DNA from: CAWKDC01 sp044445605
Lineage (GTDB): Bacteria; Pseudomonadota; Gammaproteobacteria; JABCZS01
NCBI GenBank assembly: GCA_044445605.1
Contig: JBIOEA010000050.1
Coordinates: 1-10,430, forward strand
DNA: 10,430 nt
Direction of reading: 5' to 3'
This document shows, piece after piece, positions 1 to 5,527 of this stretch. The notes under the pieces were generated by a model. The model worked only from the letters and a program-made list of their open reading frames with translations, was not told the DNA's origin and searched no databases. The position numbers and the translations under genes are program-made. How positions within the stretch are numbered: the first letter of the stretch is position 1; every line of letters starts with the position of its first letter.

Positions 1-113
1 CAAAATCAAGTGGTTGGATGTCGTAGTGTGCGGAAAATAATAGGAGTGCGATAAGATTCTTTGGATCATTCATCTCTAGGTGAAGGGATCTGAACGATGA
101 TGATATATAAAAC
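1..113. other. host chromosome left of the element
   Basis: This short stretch lies outside the left copy of the tRNA 3'-end repeat, so it should be chromosome that originally followed the tRNA-Val gene. I see no gene start, no hairpin terminator and no recognisable protein in it. One reading frame on the minus strand runs from 279 to 76 across the att core, but it has no recognisable product and no convincing ribosome site. Confidence 0.5.
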
Positions 114-128
114 TGGTAGGCACGAGTG
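114..128. repeat. left attachment core (copy of tRNA-Val 3' end)
   Basis: The 15 bases tggtaggcacgagtg are identical to 10291-10305, which encode the CCA end, discriminator, acceptor 3' strand and part of the T-stem of tRNA-Val. Identity stops on both sides (preceded by aac versus tga, followed by ct versus gg). This is the size and position expected for the core site of a P4-type integrase. The left copy is a fragment, and the functional tRNA remains at the right end. Confidence 0.85.
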
Positions 129-366
129 CTACCGCACTTTGAGCGCAACCATTTGAAATTACTAGCCATTTAATTTTACGCTTTTTATATGTACCAGCAA
201 ATATGCCAGCAATTTTGCAAGATGCCCTACGTTTTGCAGTCCTTGTAGACACGTGCTCGTGCAAGAAGGCACCAGTCATCCCTGCAATATGCTACCATCG
301 ACAAAGCATGTATTTGCAAGTCTCGCAATCGCATAAAAGGCTGAAAACACCTTACAGGAGTAACCA
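129..366. other. noncoding left end: att arm and leader of the RES gene
   Basis: This stretch carries the left arm repeat and the leader of the RES gene. I found no open frame with a ribosome site and no clear sigma-70 promoter with proper spacing. A ttgcaa at 314-319 and cataaa at 332-337 are promoter-like but only 12 bases apart. The best signal is the ribosome site caggag at 354-359, just ahead of the ATG at 367. An antitoxin gene upstream of the RES gene is not visible. Confidence 0.4.
192..211. repeat. left integrase arm-type repeat
   Basis: The 20 bases taccagcaaatatgccagca occur here and again at 10160-10179 in the same orientation, just inside each end of the element. The unit itself looks like two related halves (accagca and gccagca). 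Such repeats flanking the att cores are typical binding sites for the N-terminal arm-binding domain of P4-type integrases. An AT-rich stretch with two copies of ttttgca (213-219, 232-238) follows and could hold further protein contacts. Confidence 0.75.
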
Positions 367-1248
367 ATGAACCCGAGTACCGTCTTGCAGCTCATCAATG
401 AAATCAACCGTATCAACCTAAGAACAATAGATATAAACCATCTGAAGCAAAAAATTGTACAGCTCTTTCGGGGATATGCACACACAAGAATGAATATCAT
501 TCCCGGAGAAGCAATATTTTATCGTTCAATACCGTACTCTCACAAACCTCAGACTACAGACAGACTAAGCTATCCCAATCCCAAAAAAGTTAAAGTCAGC
601 CTTCGTAGAGCAAATCTCGAAGATCAACCTGTTTTTTATTGTAGCAAGGATCCGAGACCCACCTTTTTTGAACTGGAACTTAGTCCAGGGGATACAGTCG
701 TTCTATCGGAATGGCATTTAACCTCCGATATTTGGGTTTCAAATATAGGGTATACAAGTGAAGTATTTACAAGATTAGGCTCTGATAGATATTGTCCTAA
801 TCTAACTCCAAGCGATCAACGCCACCCACGGGAGGCAAGTCGATCAAATATCCGCATTGAGGAATTTTTGAAGGAAAAATTTACTGAACATGTTGCTCCA
901 GGCAACGAGCACCTTTATAAGCTCACAGCGGTCATTGCGGGAAATCTTTTAACCCCTGATCCTGAAAACATCTTTAAGCTCGGATTAATGTATCCATCCT
1001 TAGCGATGCACGGTAATGCAGATAATTATGCACTAAATCCCGATCTAGCTGACAAGCATTTGCAGATTAAGAGAGCTTGGTGGCTTAAAGTTGATGAAGC
1101 AAACCCAACCGAGAATTTTTATACTTATAGCCTGCTAGAATATGCCGATTCCTTTTCAGGAGATCAAATAAATTGGCGCAGTTTTTCCAGTCAGGAACAA
1201 GAAGCACTTGGACAACATTTTAATGCAACGCCAGTCGCTTTGGATTAA
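367..1248 (+). CDS. RES-domain protein (probable NAD+-targeting ADP-ribosyltransferase fold)
   Basis: The 293-aa product has a helical N-terminal extension of about 45 residues and then a RES-like domain. The family is named for conserved Arg, Glu and Ser. Candidates here are R53 in FYRS, E102 or E104 in the FFELEL stretch after FYCS (90-93), and S211 in the MYPS motif, followed by a conserved NADN-type segment. Studied RES toxins (MbcT, ParT) use NAD+ or modify PRPP synthetase and are held by an Xre/DUF2384 antitoxin. No DUF2384 protein is visible here, so this could be a solo RES effector, a defence enzyme or a toxin with an unusual partner. The start is supported by AGGAG seven bases upstream. 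Its TAA stop overlaps the stop of the convergent controller gene. Domain call from motifs by eye; activity is inferred. Confidence 0.72.
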   Translation: MNPSTVLQLINEINRINLRTIDINHLKQKIVQLFRGYAHTRMNIIPGEAIFYRSIPYSHKPQTTDRLSYPNPKKVKVSLRRANLEDQPVFYCSKDPRPTFFELELSPGDTVVLSEWHLTSDIWVSNIGYTSEVFTRLGSDRYCPNLTPSDQRHPREASRSNIRIEEFLKEKFTEHVAPGNEHLYKLTAVIAGNLLTPDPENIFKLGLMYPSLAMHGNADNYALNPDLADKHLQIKRAWWLKVDEANPTENFYTYSLLEYADSFSGDQINWRSFSSQEQEALGQHFNATPVALD

Positions 1249-1484
1249 CCGAGACTTAATGTTTTAATTGCGGGGAAAAGTTCCCCAACTTCTACTTTCA
1301 GAGCCTTGGCTATCCGCACGAGGTTGAGCGCTGCAATGTTCCGCTCACCTCGCTCTACTCCTCCAATATAAGTTCTATCGAGGCCCACTTCATAAGCAAA
1401 GCTCTCCTGCGAGAATCCCTTTTCTTTCCGGAGATCTCTTATCTTTTCACCTAACTTTATAAGTGCTGGACATTTTTCATTCAT
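1245..1484 (-). CDS. XRE-type HTH regulator resembling restriction-modification controller (C) proteins
   Basis: The 79-aa protein is almost entirely one Cro/C1-type helix-turn-helix domain (about residues 11-70). The recognition region reads SQESFAYEVGLDRTYIGGVE, followed by RGERN, which is characteristic of C proteins of type II R-M systems and related XRE regulators. C proteins are small dimers that bind C-boxes, first activating and then repressing their own promoter. A C-box-like palindrome lies 20 bp upstream (1504-1534), which strengthens the assignment beyond generic XRE. No restriction enzyme or methylase is present. The ATG has AGGA directly next to it and no normally spaced ribosome site; weak or leaderless starts are known in C genes. 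It converges on the RES gene with a 4-base stop overlap, so antisense effects are possible. Confidence 0.8.
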   Translation of the reverse strand: MNEKCPALIKLGEKIRDLRKEKGFSQESFAYEVGLDRTYIGGVERGERNIAALNLVRIAKALKVEVGELFPAIKTLSLG

Positions 1485-1501
1485 TCCTATAAGATATGAG
1501 C

Positions 1502-1530
1502 CTGATACCTATAGTGCCACGGACTATAAG
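1502..1530 (+). promoter_or_regulatory. putative face-to-face promoter for the immunity operon
   Basis: On the plus strand, CTGATA (-35, 1502-1507) and TATAAG (-10, 1525-1530) are separated by 17 bases. This mirrors the controller promoter because the region is palindromic. It would start RNA near 1537 and leave a leader of about 100 bases before the immunity gene at 1637. Because it overlaps the operator fully, the controller could regulate the cargo operon. Both hexamers are imperfect, and palindromy alone could create the match. Confidence 0.35.
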
Positions 1531-1534
1531 TATC
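1504..1534. promoter_or_regulatory. C-box-like operator palindrome
   Basis: The arms gatacctatag (1504-1514) and ctataagtatc (1524-1534) are inverted repeats with one mismatch, separated by a 9-base spacer. Read on the minus strand the core is ACTTATAGTCCGTGG, followed by CACTATAGGT. That gives two ACT-nnn-AGT/GGT type half-operators around GTGG, the layout of C-protein operators such as that of C.Esp1396I, where two dimers bind side by side. It sits directly ahead of the controller gene and overlaps both putative promoters, so autoregulation is expected. The palindrome is seen directly; the binding protein is inferred. Confidence 0.78.
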
Positions 1535-1536
1535 AA
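1508..1536 (-). promoter_or_regulatory. putative promoter of the controller gene
   Basis: On the minus strand, TTGATA (-35, at 1536-1531) and TATAGG (-10, at 1513-1508) are exactly 17 bases apart. The -35 element lies at the outer edge of one operator arm and the -10 lies in the other arm, so a bound controller would contact or block RNA polymerase. Transcription would start roughly 15-20 bases ahead of the ATG at 1484, giving a very short leader. Confidence 0.55.
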
Positions 1537-1636
1537 ATTGAGGTTGTGTGAAATAATTAAGGTTGGGCGCCGTAATGACCACCCGATCCAAACAAGCACT
1601 AGCTAAGGGGTAATTTTTAATGCTCAGAGGTACACT

Positions 1637-1837
1637 ATGGCAGGTTCTATAGCTTTATTATTGTTGTTTATCATTATATATTTTTTACCTTCATTTATCG
1701 CTCGAGATAGAAACCATCCTAGTAGAAACTCGATTTTAGTTATTAATATTTTTTTAGGCTGGACATTATTGGGCTGGGTAATAGCTCTTGCTTGGTCTGT
1801 CAGCCATACATCTGCTGACAATAAATCACCAGTTTAA
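1637..1837 (+). CDS. superinfection immunity (Imm-type) membrane protein
   Basis: The 66-aa protein has two hydrophobic helices, about residues 4-20 and 31-53. It matches the pattern of the superinfection immunity family (Pfam Imm_superinfect): YFLPSFIARDR after helix one, an Asn-containing NIFLGWTLLGW motif, and a final ALAW. Phage T4 Imm, the model member, sits in the inner membrane and stops DNA injection by later phages of the same type; many bacterial members have unknown roles. AGAGG six bases before the ATG supports the start. It leads a rightward group with the secreted protein gene 26 bp downstream. In this element it may protect the host, or the satellite's hold on it, against incoming phage. 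Family call is strong; role is inferred. Confidence 0.85.
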   Translation: MAGSIALLLLFIIIYFLPSFIARDRNHPSRNSILVINIFLGWTLLGWVIALAWSVSHTSADNKSPV

Positions 1838-1863
1838 TTCTTCTTTTATGCTTGAGGTTGCGC

Positions 1864-3099
1864 ATGAGGAAATATGTTGTTTTAATAATATGCTTATTTG
1901 CTTCATGGCAAGTTTTGAGTGCGGGTACAAATGGTTCAAAATCTTCTGAAGCCCATATTGTTGAACTCGTTCAACTTTCACAAGAAACGGGCGTTAGTAT
2001 TGAAACTTTAGATATGTGGGGAAAAGCAATTGAAAATTTTGGCGAAAGTGCCGTGGCTTTTCAGCATTCTGTACAATCATTCGCGAAAAAGAAAAATGCA
2101 ACCCCCGATGTTATATTTCAATACCTTCCAATATTGGCGGATGAGTTTCAAAAAGTAGGAAAAAAAATTGCTCTGGATTTCGGCAAAGAATCATTAGGAC
2201 TCGATGTAGGAACAATCGATTTTCTACTGCAAGGCCGTAAGGCTGTAGAAAAGGCACTTGCAGATCAAAAAGACCGAGGCGTAATAACAGAAACAGATCC
2301 GCGAGTGATTAAAATCATAGAAAAATTTAAAAACTTGGAATTACAAGATTGGCTTAATATCCCATCCAATTCTAGCCCTGATACTACAACCAAAGACAAG
2401 TCTACCGAAGTTGTATTATCGCCCGAATGGCAAGCCCTAAAAGACCGAGCGGACGCTGTTAAAGACGGGCGTGCTGTTCCTGAAGTAAAATTTGGAAATG
2501 TTATTTTACCTGCAGTGTCTGAAGCTGATAGCCAAAGATACAAGTTTGAAGGCCGCGCAAGAGGACTTACCACCATTTATGGTACTAAGAATCTCCTCAA
2601 ACCAGATCAAGCTTTTCTAGCTTGTTTGGATGCAGCTAAAGATTGGATAGCCGACCCTAATGCCGAATTCGATGAGCGTGGATACAACTATGCCGGAAGA
2701 CGCGCCAATGGAGATGGTGTTGTAGATATTTTTATCAGATCCCATAATCCTTATAATCAAATAATTGATAGTGTAATCCGTTGCGTTGTAAAAATTAATG
2801 GGGACAATGCACGAGTGATCGAGATTTTTCAACATACAGACGTTAGTGAGATATTGAAAAATAATAAGAATCTAGCTGTTGTGTGTGATATAGATAATGC
2901 AAATTGTACATATGTTGATAAAAATTCGATTAAAGACAATAAAAATCTAACAATCGTATGCGATATGGCTGGTGGTAATTGCAGGCATGTTGATAAACAA
3001 AACGTGAGACTAAAATGTGGCCCTAATATTGACAATATGTCAGGAACATATTCGGGTGTTAAATACAATTTATACACAGGTCATTGTTTGTATCTATAG
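1864..3099 (+). CDS. secreted protein of unknown function with C-terminal cysteine repeats
   Basis: The 411-aa product starts with a signal peptide: Arg2-Lys3, a hydrophobic core (residues 4-18) and a probable signal peptidase I site after LSA20. There is no lipobox cysteine, so it is likely periplasmic or secreted. I do not recognise the family. Residues about 25-165 are mainly helical; the middle (about 180-325) looks like a mixed globular domain; the C-terminus carries two 25-residue repeats with conserved C-D-x4-NC and VDK positions, and a cysteine-containing tail. The ATG at 1864 is preferred over TTG at 1852 because GAGG lies six bases before it and the signal peptide then begins properly. 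It follows the immunity gene by 26 bp, probably in one operon, suggesting a joint envelope function. Confidence 0.75.
   Translation: MRKYVVLIICLFASWQVLSAGTNGSKSSEAHIVELVQLSQETGVSIETLDMWGKAIENFGESAVAFQHSVQSFAKKKNATPDVIFQYLPILADEFQKVGKKIALDFGKESLGLDVGTIDFLLQGRKAVEKALADQKDRGVITETDPRVIKIIEKFKNLELQDWLNIPSNSSPDTTTKDKSTEVVLSPEWQALKDRADAVKDGRAVPEVKFGNVILPAVSEADSQRYKFEGRARGLTTIYGTKNLLKPDQAFLACLDAAKDWIADPNAEFDERGYNYAGRRANGDGVVDIFIRSHNPYNQIIDSVIRCVVKINGDNARVIEIFQHTDVSEILKNNKNLAVVCDIDNANCTYVDKNSIKDNKNLTIVCDMAGGNCRHVDKQNVRLKCGPNIDNMSGTYSGVKYNLYTGHCLYL
2866..3015 (+). repeat. two tandem 75-bp coding repeats
   Basis: Two units of 25 codons (2866-2940 and 2941-3015) begin KNL, then carry VVCD or IVCD, a second cysteine in an NC pair seven residues after the first, and VDK. 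The proteins agree better than the DNA, which has drifted, so the duplication is old and kept by selection. Each unit has two cysteines, fitting a small disulfide-bonded module in an exported protein. A further cysteine near the C-terminus (LKCGP) may belong to a degenerate third unit. Confidence 0.7.
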
Positions 3100-3235
3100 A
3101 AACAGGTCCTGCTGATAAATATGCACTAGTATACACCCCTTAAAAGGTCTTGCCTTAACGGGCAATTAGATCACTAGAAATGACCAACACACAGGAGTAT
3201 AGTGACTTGAACTTGTTGATTGAGGGGTAGGATGT

Positions 3236-4018
3236 ATGATCAAAAGTCACTTGAGTGAGAGTCCGGCTTTCCAAGATTCCTTGGTTGCCTTCCTAGACAT
3301 TCTGGGTTTCAGTGATCGATTTAAAAAGGACAGACAGGCCTGTGTTAACATAATTGAATCTTTTTCAGGCCATAATGGTCGCTGTTATGATCAAGTAGCC
3401 GGAGAGGTCAGGAAGGCCCGCGTATCATCGACAAGCTTTTCGGATAATATTGCAATTTCAATTCCAACTAAAGCTGACAATAATGAGCATAGTGATGATT
3501 TGTATCGCCCTATTGTAACGTTTTTAATGTCTTTGAGTTTTTACGCCGTTGAGGGGCTTAAAAGAGGTTTCTATCTACGGGGAGCTATTGCATATGGAGA
3601 AGTCTACCACTCTTCGCTAGCGATTGTTGGAGATCCGTTTATTGAGGCGGTTGAGCACGAAAAAATTGCTTATTACCCAAGAATCATTTTGTCGCCATCA
3701 GCGCTGCGGATGATCGTAGAGATTCCAAAAAAAAATCATTACTACGGATGGGCACTTGATGAAATTAAACGTAAGCATTTTTTTATTCACGACGCAATAG
3801 ACAACACGGTCTATTTTGATTGGCTAAGCTTTTATCATGCCCTGCTAGTTCAAAGCGGAGATAATGAATCACTGCAAACAATGAAAGATGCGATCTCGAT
3901 AGCAATAGAGCATATTTGTGATGAGATCTCATCAGCTAAATCACTTAAAGTATTGTCACAATTGAATTGGCTCATGAATTATCTTGATAAACAATTGAAA
4001 ACCTGGCACCTCTCTTAG
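3236..4018 (+). CDS. class III nucleotide-cyclase-like protein
   Basis: The 260-aa protein shows the order of motifs of a class III nucleotidyl cyclase domain: AFLDILGF with Asp21, SFSDNIAI with Asp70, LRGAIAYGEV (114-123) and IVGDPFIEAVEHE (130-142). In known cyclases the two Asp residues bind the catalytic metals, and the last motif normally carries Asn and Arg that stabilise the transition state. At those positions I see I136 and E140, so activity, substrate or even catalysis are uncertain. Bacterial relatives include adenylate and guanylate cyclases and the cCMP/cUMP cyclases of Pycsar defence, but a cyclic-nucleotide-binding effector is not recognisable nearby. The remaining C-terminal part (about 205-260) is helical. 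GAGGGG eight bases upstream supports the ATG. It ends convergently with the gene at 4129-4710. Confidence 0.6.
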   Translation: MIKSHLSESPAFQDSLVAFLDILGFSDRFKKDRQACVNIIESFSGHNGRCYDQVAGEVRKARVSSTSFSDNIAISIPTKADNNEHSDDLYRPIVTFLMSLSFYAVEGLKRGFYLRGAIAYGEVYHSSLAIVGDPFIEAVEHEKIAYYPRIILSPSALRMIVEIPKKNHYYGWALDEIKRKHFFIHDAIDNTVYFDWLSFYHALLVQSGDNESLQTMKDAISIAIEHICDEISSAKSLKVLSQLNWLMNYLDKQLKTWHLS

Positions 4019-4021
4019 GTG
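4007..4021 (+). terminator. weak hairpin at the end of the cyclase-like gene
   Basis: The stem CACCT (4007-4011) pairs with AGGTG (4017-4021) around a 5-base loop and overlaps the TAG stop. There is no proper U-run afterwards, only ggcagttt. It could pause polymerase between the two convergent genes, but it is a poor intrinsic terminator. Confidence 0.2.
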
Positions 4022-4128
4022 TGGCAGTTTCGCCCCTATTTGACGGCTTAATCCAACTGACACATGAAATCTCTACTTCGCGTTCACACACGGGGCAGAA
4101 TAGGATTTTTCAGAATCTTGTGTATCAA

Positions 4129-4710
4129 TTAAGTAAGCCTTTTCCACGGTTCTGGGAATAGGTAGTTTTCTGCTTTCAGATTTTCGCGGGGCCTTGAATG
4201 CTGCATGGATAAATATTCATAAACGGACTTGAGCGTGTCTCCAAAGAAAAGAACTAATTTTAGACTCCAGAGCTCCCCCTCATCTTTTGGAAATTGTTCC
4301 TTTATATTTTGGATATGAACCCTATTTCTCGTTTCAATCATCCTATCGATATCATCATATATCTGATTATTATCTCCAAGGAGTCTGTGCTTTCTGAATA
4401 GTTCATTGTACGCAGAAAAAGGATTGGGCAGATCAATATCTTTTATCCTTTTTATTGATTCGTCATCAAGCAAAGGAATTTTTTCTTTTGTGTGCCCCTG
4501 AACCCTGGTAAGAAAATCATACATCGTACATTCAAGAATAGAAGCAATCATAATGCAAATTGGTTTAAAAAGCAGGTGCGACTTCTGACGATCAGAAGAA
4601 CATAAGCTCGTTAAAGATAATATAATTTCAAAATTATACTCGACATTATCACTTCTTTTGAAATCCCAAAAGATATTTTCAGAGAATTTTTTAAAATCAT
4701 TTATGCTCAT
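4129..4710 (-). CDS. hypothetical helical protein, possibly HEPN-like
   Basis: The 193-aa protein is mostly alpha-helical by composition, and I do not recognise it with certainty. A central segment ETRNRVHIQN (126-135) resembles the RN...H motif of HEPN ribonucleases, preceded by a helix with IYDDIDRMI. The Arg128 to His132 spacing is three residues, one short of the usual R-x4-6-H, so the call is tentative. HEPN proteins cleave RNA and are common in defence and toxin-antitoxin systems. The start is supported by AAGGGG six bases before the ATG; the same nine bases (AGGGGATAG) precede the 45-aa gene at 5435. It lies 75 bp behind the DUF5681-type gene on the same strand, and converges with the cyclase-like gene. 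Confidence 0.5.
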   Translation of the reverse strand: MSINDFKKFSENIFWDFKRSDNVEYNFEIILSLTSLCSSDRQKSHLLFKPICIMIASILECTMYDFLTRVQGHTKEKIPLLDDESIKRIKDIDLPNPFSAYNELFRKHRLLGDNNQIYDDIDRMIETRNRVHIQNIKEQFPKDEGELWSLKLVLFFGDTLKSVYEYLSMQHSRPRENLKAENYLFPEPWKRLT

Positions 4711-4785
4711 CCCTATCCCCTTAAAATGTCACTTATGCGTTTCGGTACCCTTTGATCCATGTCCGATTCTAGCAACCTCTAAACA

Positions 4786-5217
4786 TTAGCTTTCTCGCAT
4801 CCACCGCATGTAAACGTTAGCCGCTTCTACGGGGTCCATCGGAATAACGGGAACCGCGAGGGGCGGGGGAGTCTTTTCCACTTGTTTGTCCATCAATAAA
4901 ACGAATCTTTCAGCGTCAGCGAGGCTCATTTTGCCAGCGAGTGCCGCCGCTAAAATCTTACTTTTCGTCTCGGGTAGGTTTGTAAGGTCGATCTGTTCGC
5001 ATAGCTCTATATCAATGGGCACATGCTCGGCTTTGGGTATGAGTCGTTCAACGCAAAATTTCAAGGCATTCACATCTCCGGCCTTGGCTAATTCTACTAA
5101 CTTTGAGATAAGCTCATCTGCGTGCGAGTCAAGTAATTTCGCCAATTGACTGCGCTTATTGGGAATTCCTTTGGGGCGGCCTGCTGTGTTACCACTGGTG
5201 CCTTTTATGAAGGTCAT
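4786..5217 (-). CDS. DUF5681-type small protein
   Basis: The 143-aa protein begins with KGTSGNTAGRPKGIPNKRS (about residues 5-23), the GNxxGRPKGxxNK signature of DUF5681 proteins, which are frequent in proteobacterial phages and islands and have no firmly known role. Next comes a helical stretch (DELISKLVELAKAGDVNALKFC, written in parts: about 34-55) typical of the same family, then a second helical part containing ADAERFVLLMD. The basic N-terminus suggests nucleic-acid contact. AAGGA seven bases before the ATG supports the start. It lies 80 bp downstream of the 45-aa membrane-protein gene and probably shares its promoter. Confidence 0.72.
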   Translation of the reverse strand: MTFIKGTSGNTAGRPKGIPNKRSQLAKLLDSHADELISKLVELAKAGDVNALKFCVERLIPKAEHVPIDIELCEQIDLTNLPETKSKILAAALAGKMSLADAERFVLLMDKQVEKTPPPLAVPVIPMDPVEAANVYMRWMRES

Positions 5218-5255
5218 TGCTTGATCCTTGCTTGATGTTTACAACTGGAGTTTAG

Positions 5256-5268
5256 CACACAGGGTGTG
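5256..5268. repeat. short inverted repeat upstream of the DUF5681-type gene
   Basis: CACAC (5256-5260) and GTGTG (5264-5268) form a 5-bp inverted repeat with a 3-base centre. An 11-bp word tgacgagcaca follows at 5271-5281 and recurs at 5503-5513, upstream of the 45-aa gene. Nearby, ttgcttgat is repeated at 5217-5225 and 5228-5236. These may be protein-binding words shared by the two leaders; no function is demonstrated. Confidence 0.3.
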
Positions 5269-5297
5269 AGTGACGAGCACATGTAGGGGGGATCAGC

Positions 5298-5435
5298 TTA
5301 TTTGTTCTTTTCGTAGTTTGCCTTCGCGTGTTGCTCTGTCCGTTGCTGTTCCTCTACGGGTGTTTGCATGTGTCCGATATATACCGCGCCCCACACAATG
5401 CTACCCGCTAATACCGCTGTTTGTAATAGGCCCAT
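5298..5435 (-). CDS. 45-aa small membrane protein
   Basis: An ATG at 5435 opens a 45-codon frame ending in TAA. The product starts MGLLQTAVLAGSIVWGAVYI, one hydrophobic helix, followed by a charged, Gln- and Glu-rich tail ending YEKNK. The ribosome site GAGGGG is placed seven bases before the ATG, and a promoter with a 5/6-match -10 box lies just upstream (5464-5492). I do not recognise the protein. Single-helix peptides of this kind occur in phage and island genomes as inhibitors of host or competitor membrane functions, or as type I-like toxins, but no role can be assigned. It may be cotranscribed with the DUF5681-type gene. Confidence 0.65.
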   Translation of the reverse strand: MGLLQTAVLAGSIVWGAVYIGHMQTPVEEQQRTEQHAKANYEKNK

Positions 5436-5463
5436 TTTCTATCCCCTCTTGTTAATAAGCGCT

Positions 5464-5492
5464 AGTATACGAGGGTGTGCTGGTAAGGTCTA
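5464..5492 (-). promoter_or_regulatory. putative promoter of the 45-aa gene
   Basis: On the minus strand, TAGACC (-35, 5492-5487) and TATACT (-10, 5469-5464) are 17 bases apart. The -10 box differs from TATAAT at one base. RNA would begin about 20-25 bases before the ATG at 5435, leaving just room for the strong ribosome site. The DUF5681-type and HEPN-like genes downstream could be read from the same promoter. Confidence 0.5.
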
Positions 5493-5527
5493 TAAGGCTA
5501 AATGACGAGCACAAGCAGGCAGGGACG

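Noticed and set aside
76..279. 67-aa minus-strand frame across the left att core
   Set aside because: It spans the host/element junction, has no recognisable product and no ribosome site; a chance frame is more likely.
1562..1568. gttgggc, matching the integron GTTRRRY core
   Set aside because: A single 7-base degenerate match without the partner RYYYAAC or an attC-like fold; no integron integrase is present.
1852..1863. TTG start for the exported protein
   Set aside because: The ATG at 1864 has GAGG at six bases and gives a normal signal peptide; the TTG has no ribosome site at correct spacing.
2265..2576. 103-aa minus-strand frame inside the exported-protein gene
   Set aside because: Antisense shadow; no promoter, ribosome site or family resemblance.
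3180..3230. 16-codon leader-peptide frame before the cyclase-like gene
   Set aside because: No ribosome site ahead of its ATG and no rare-codon run or attenuator hairpin; likely chance.
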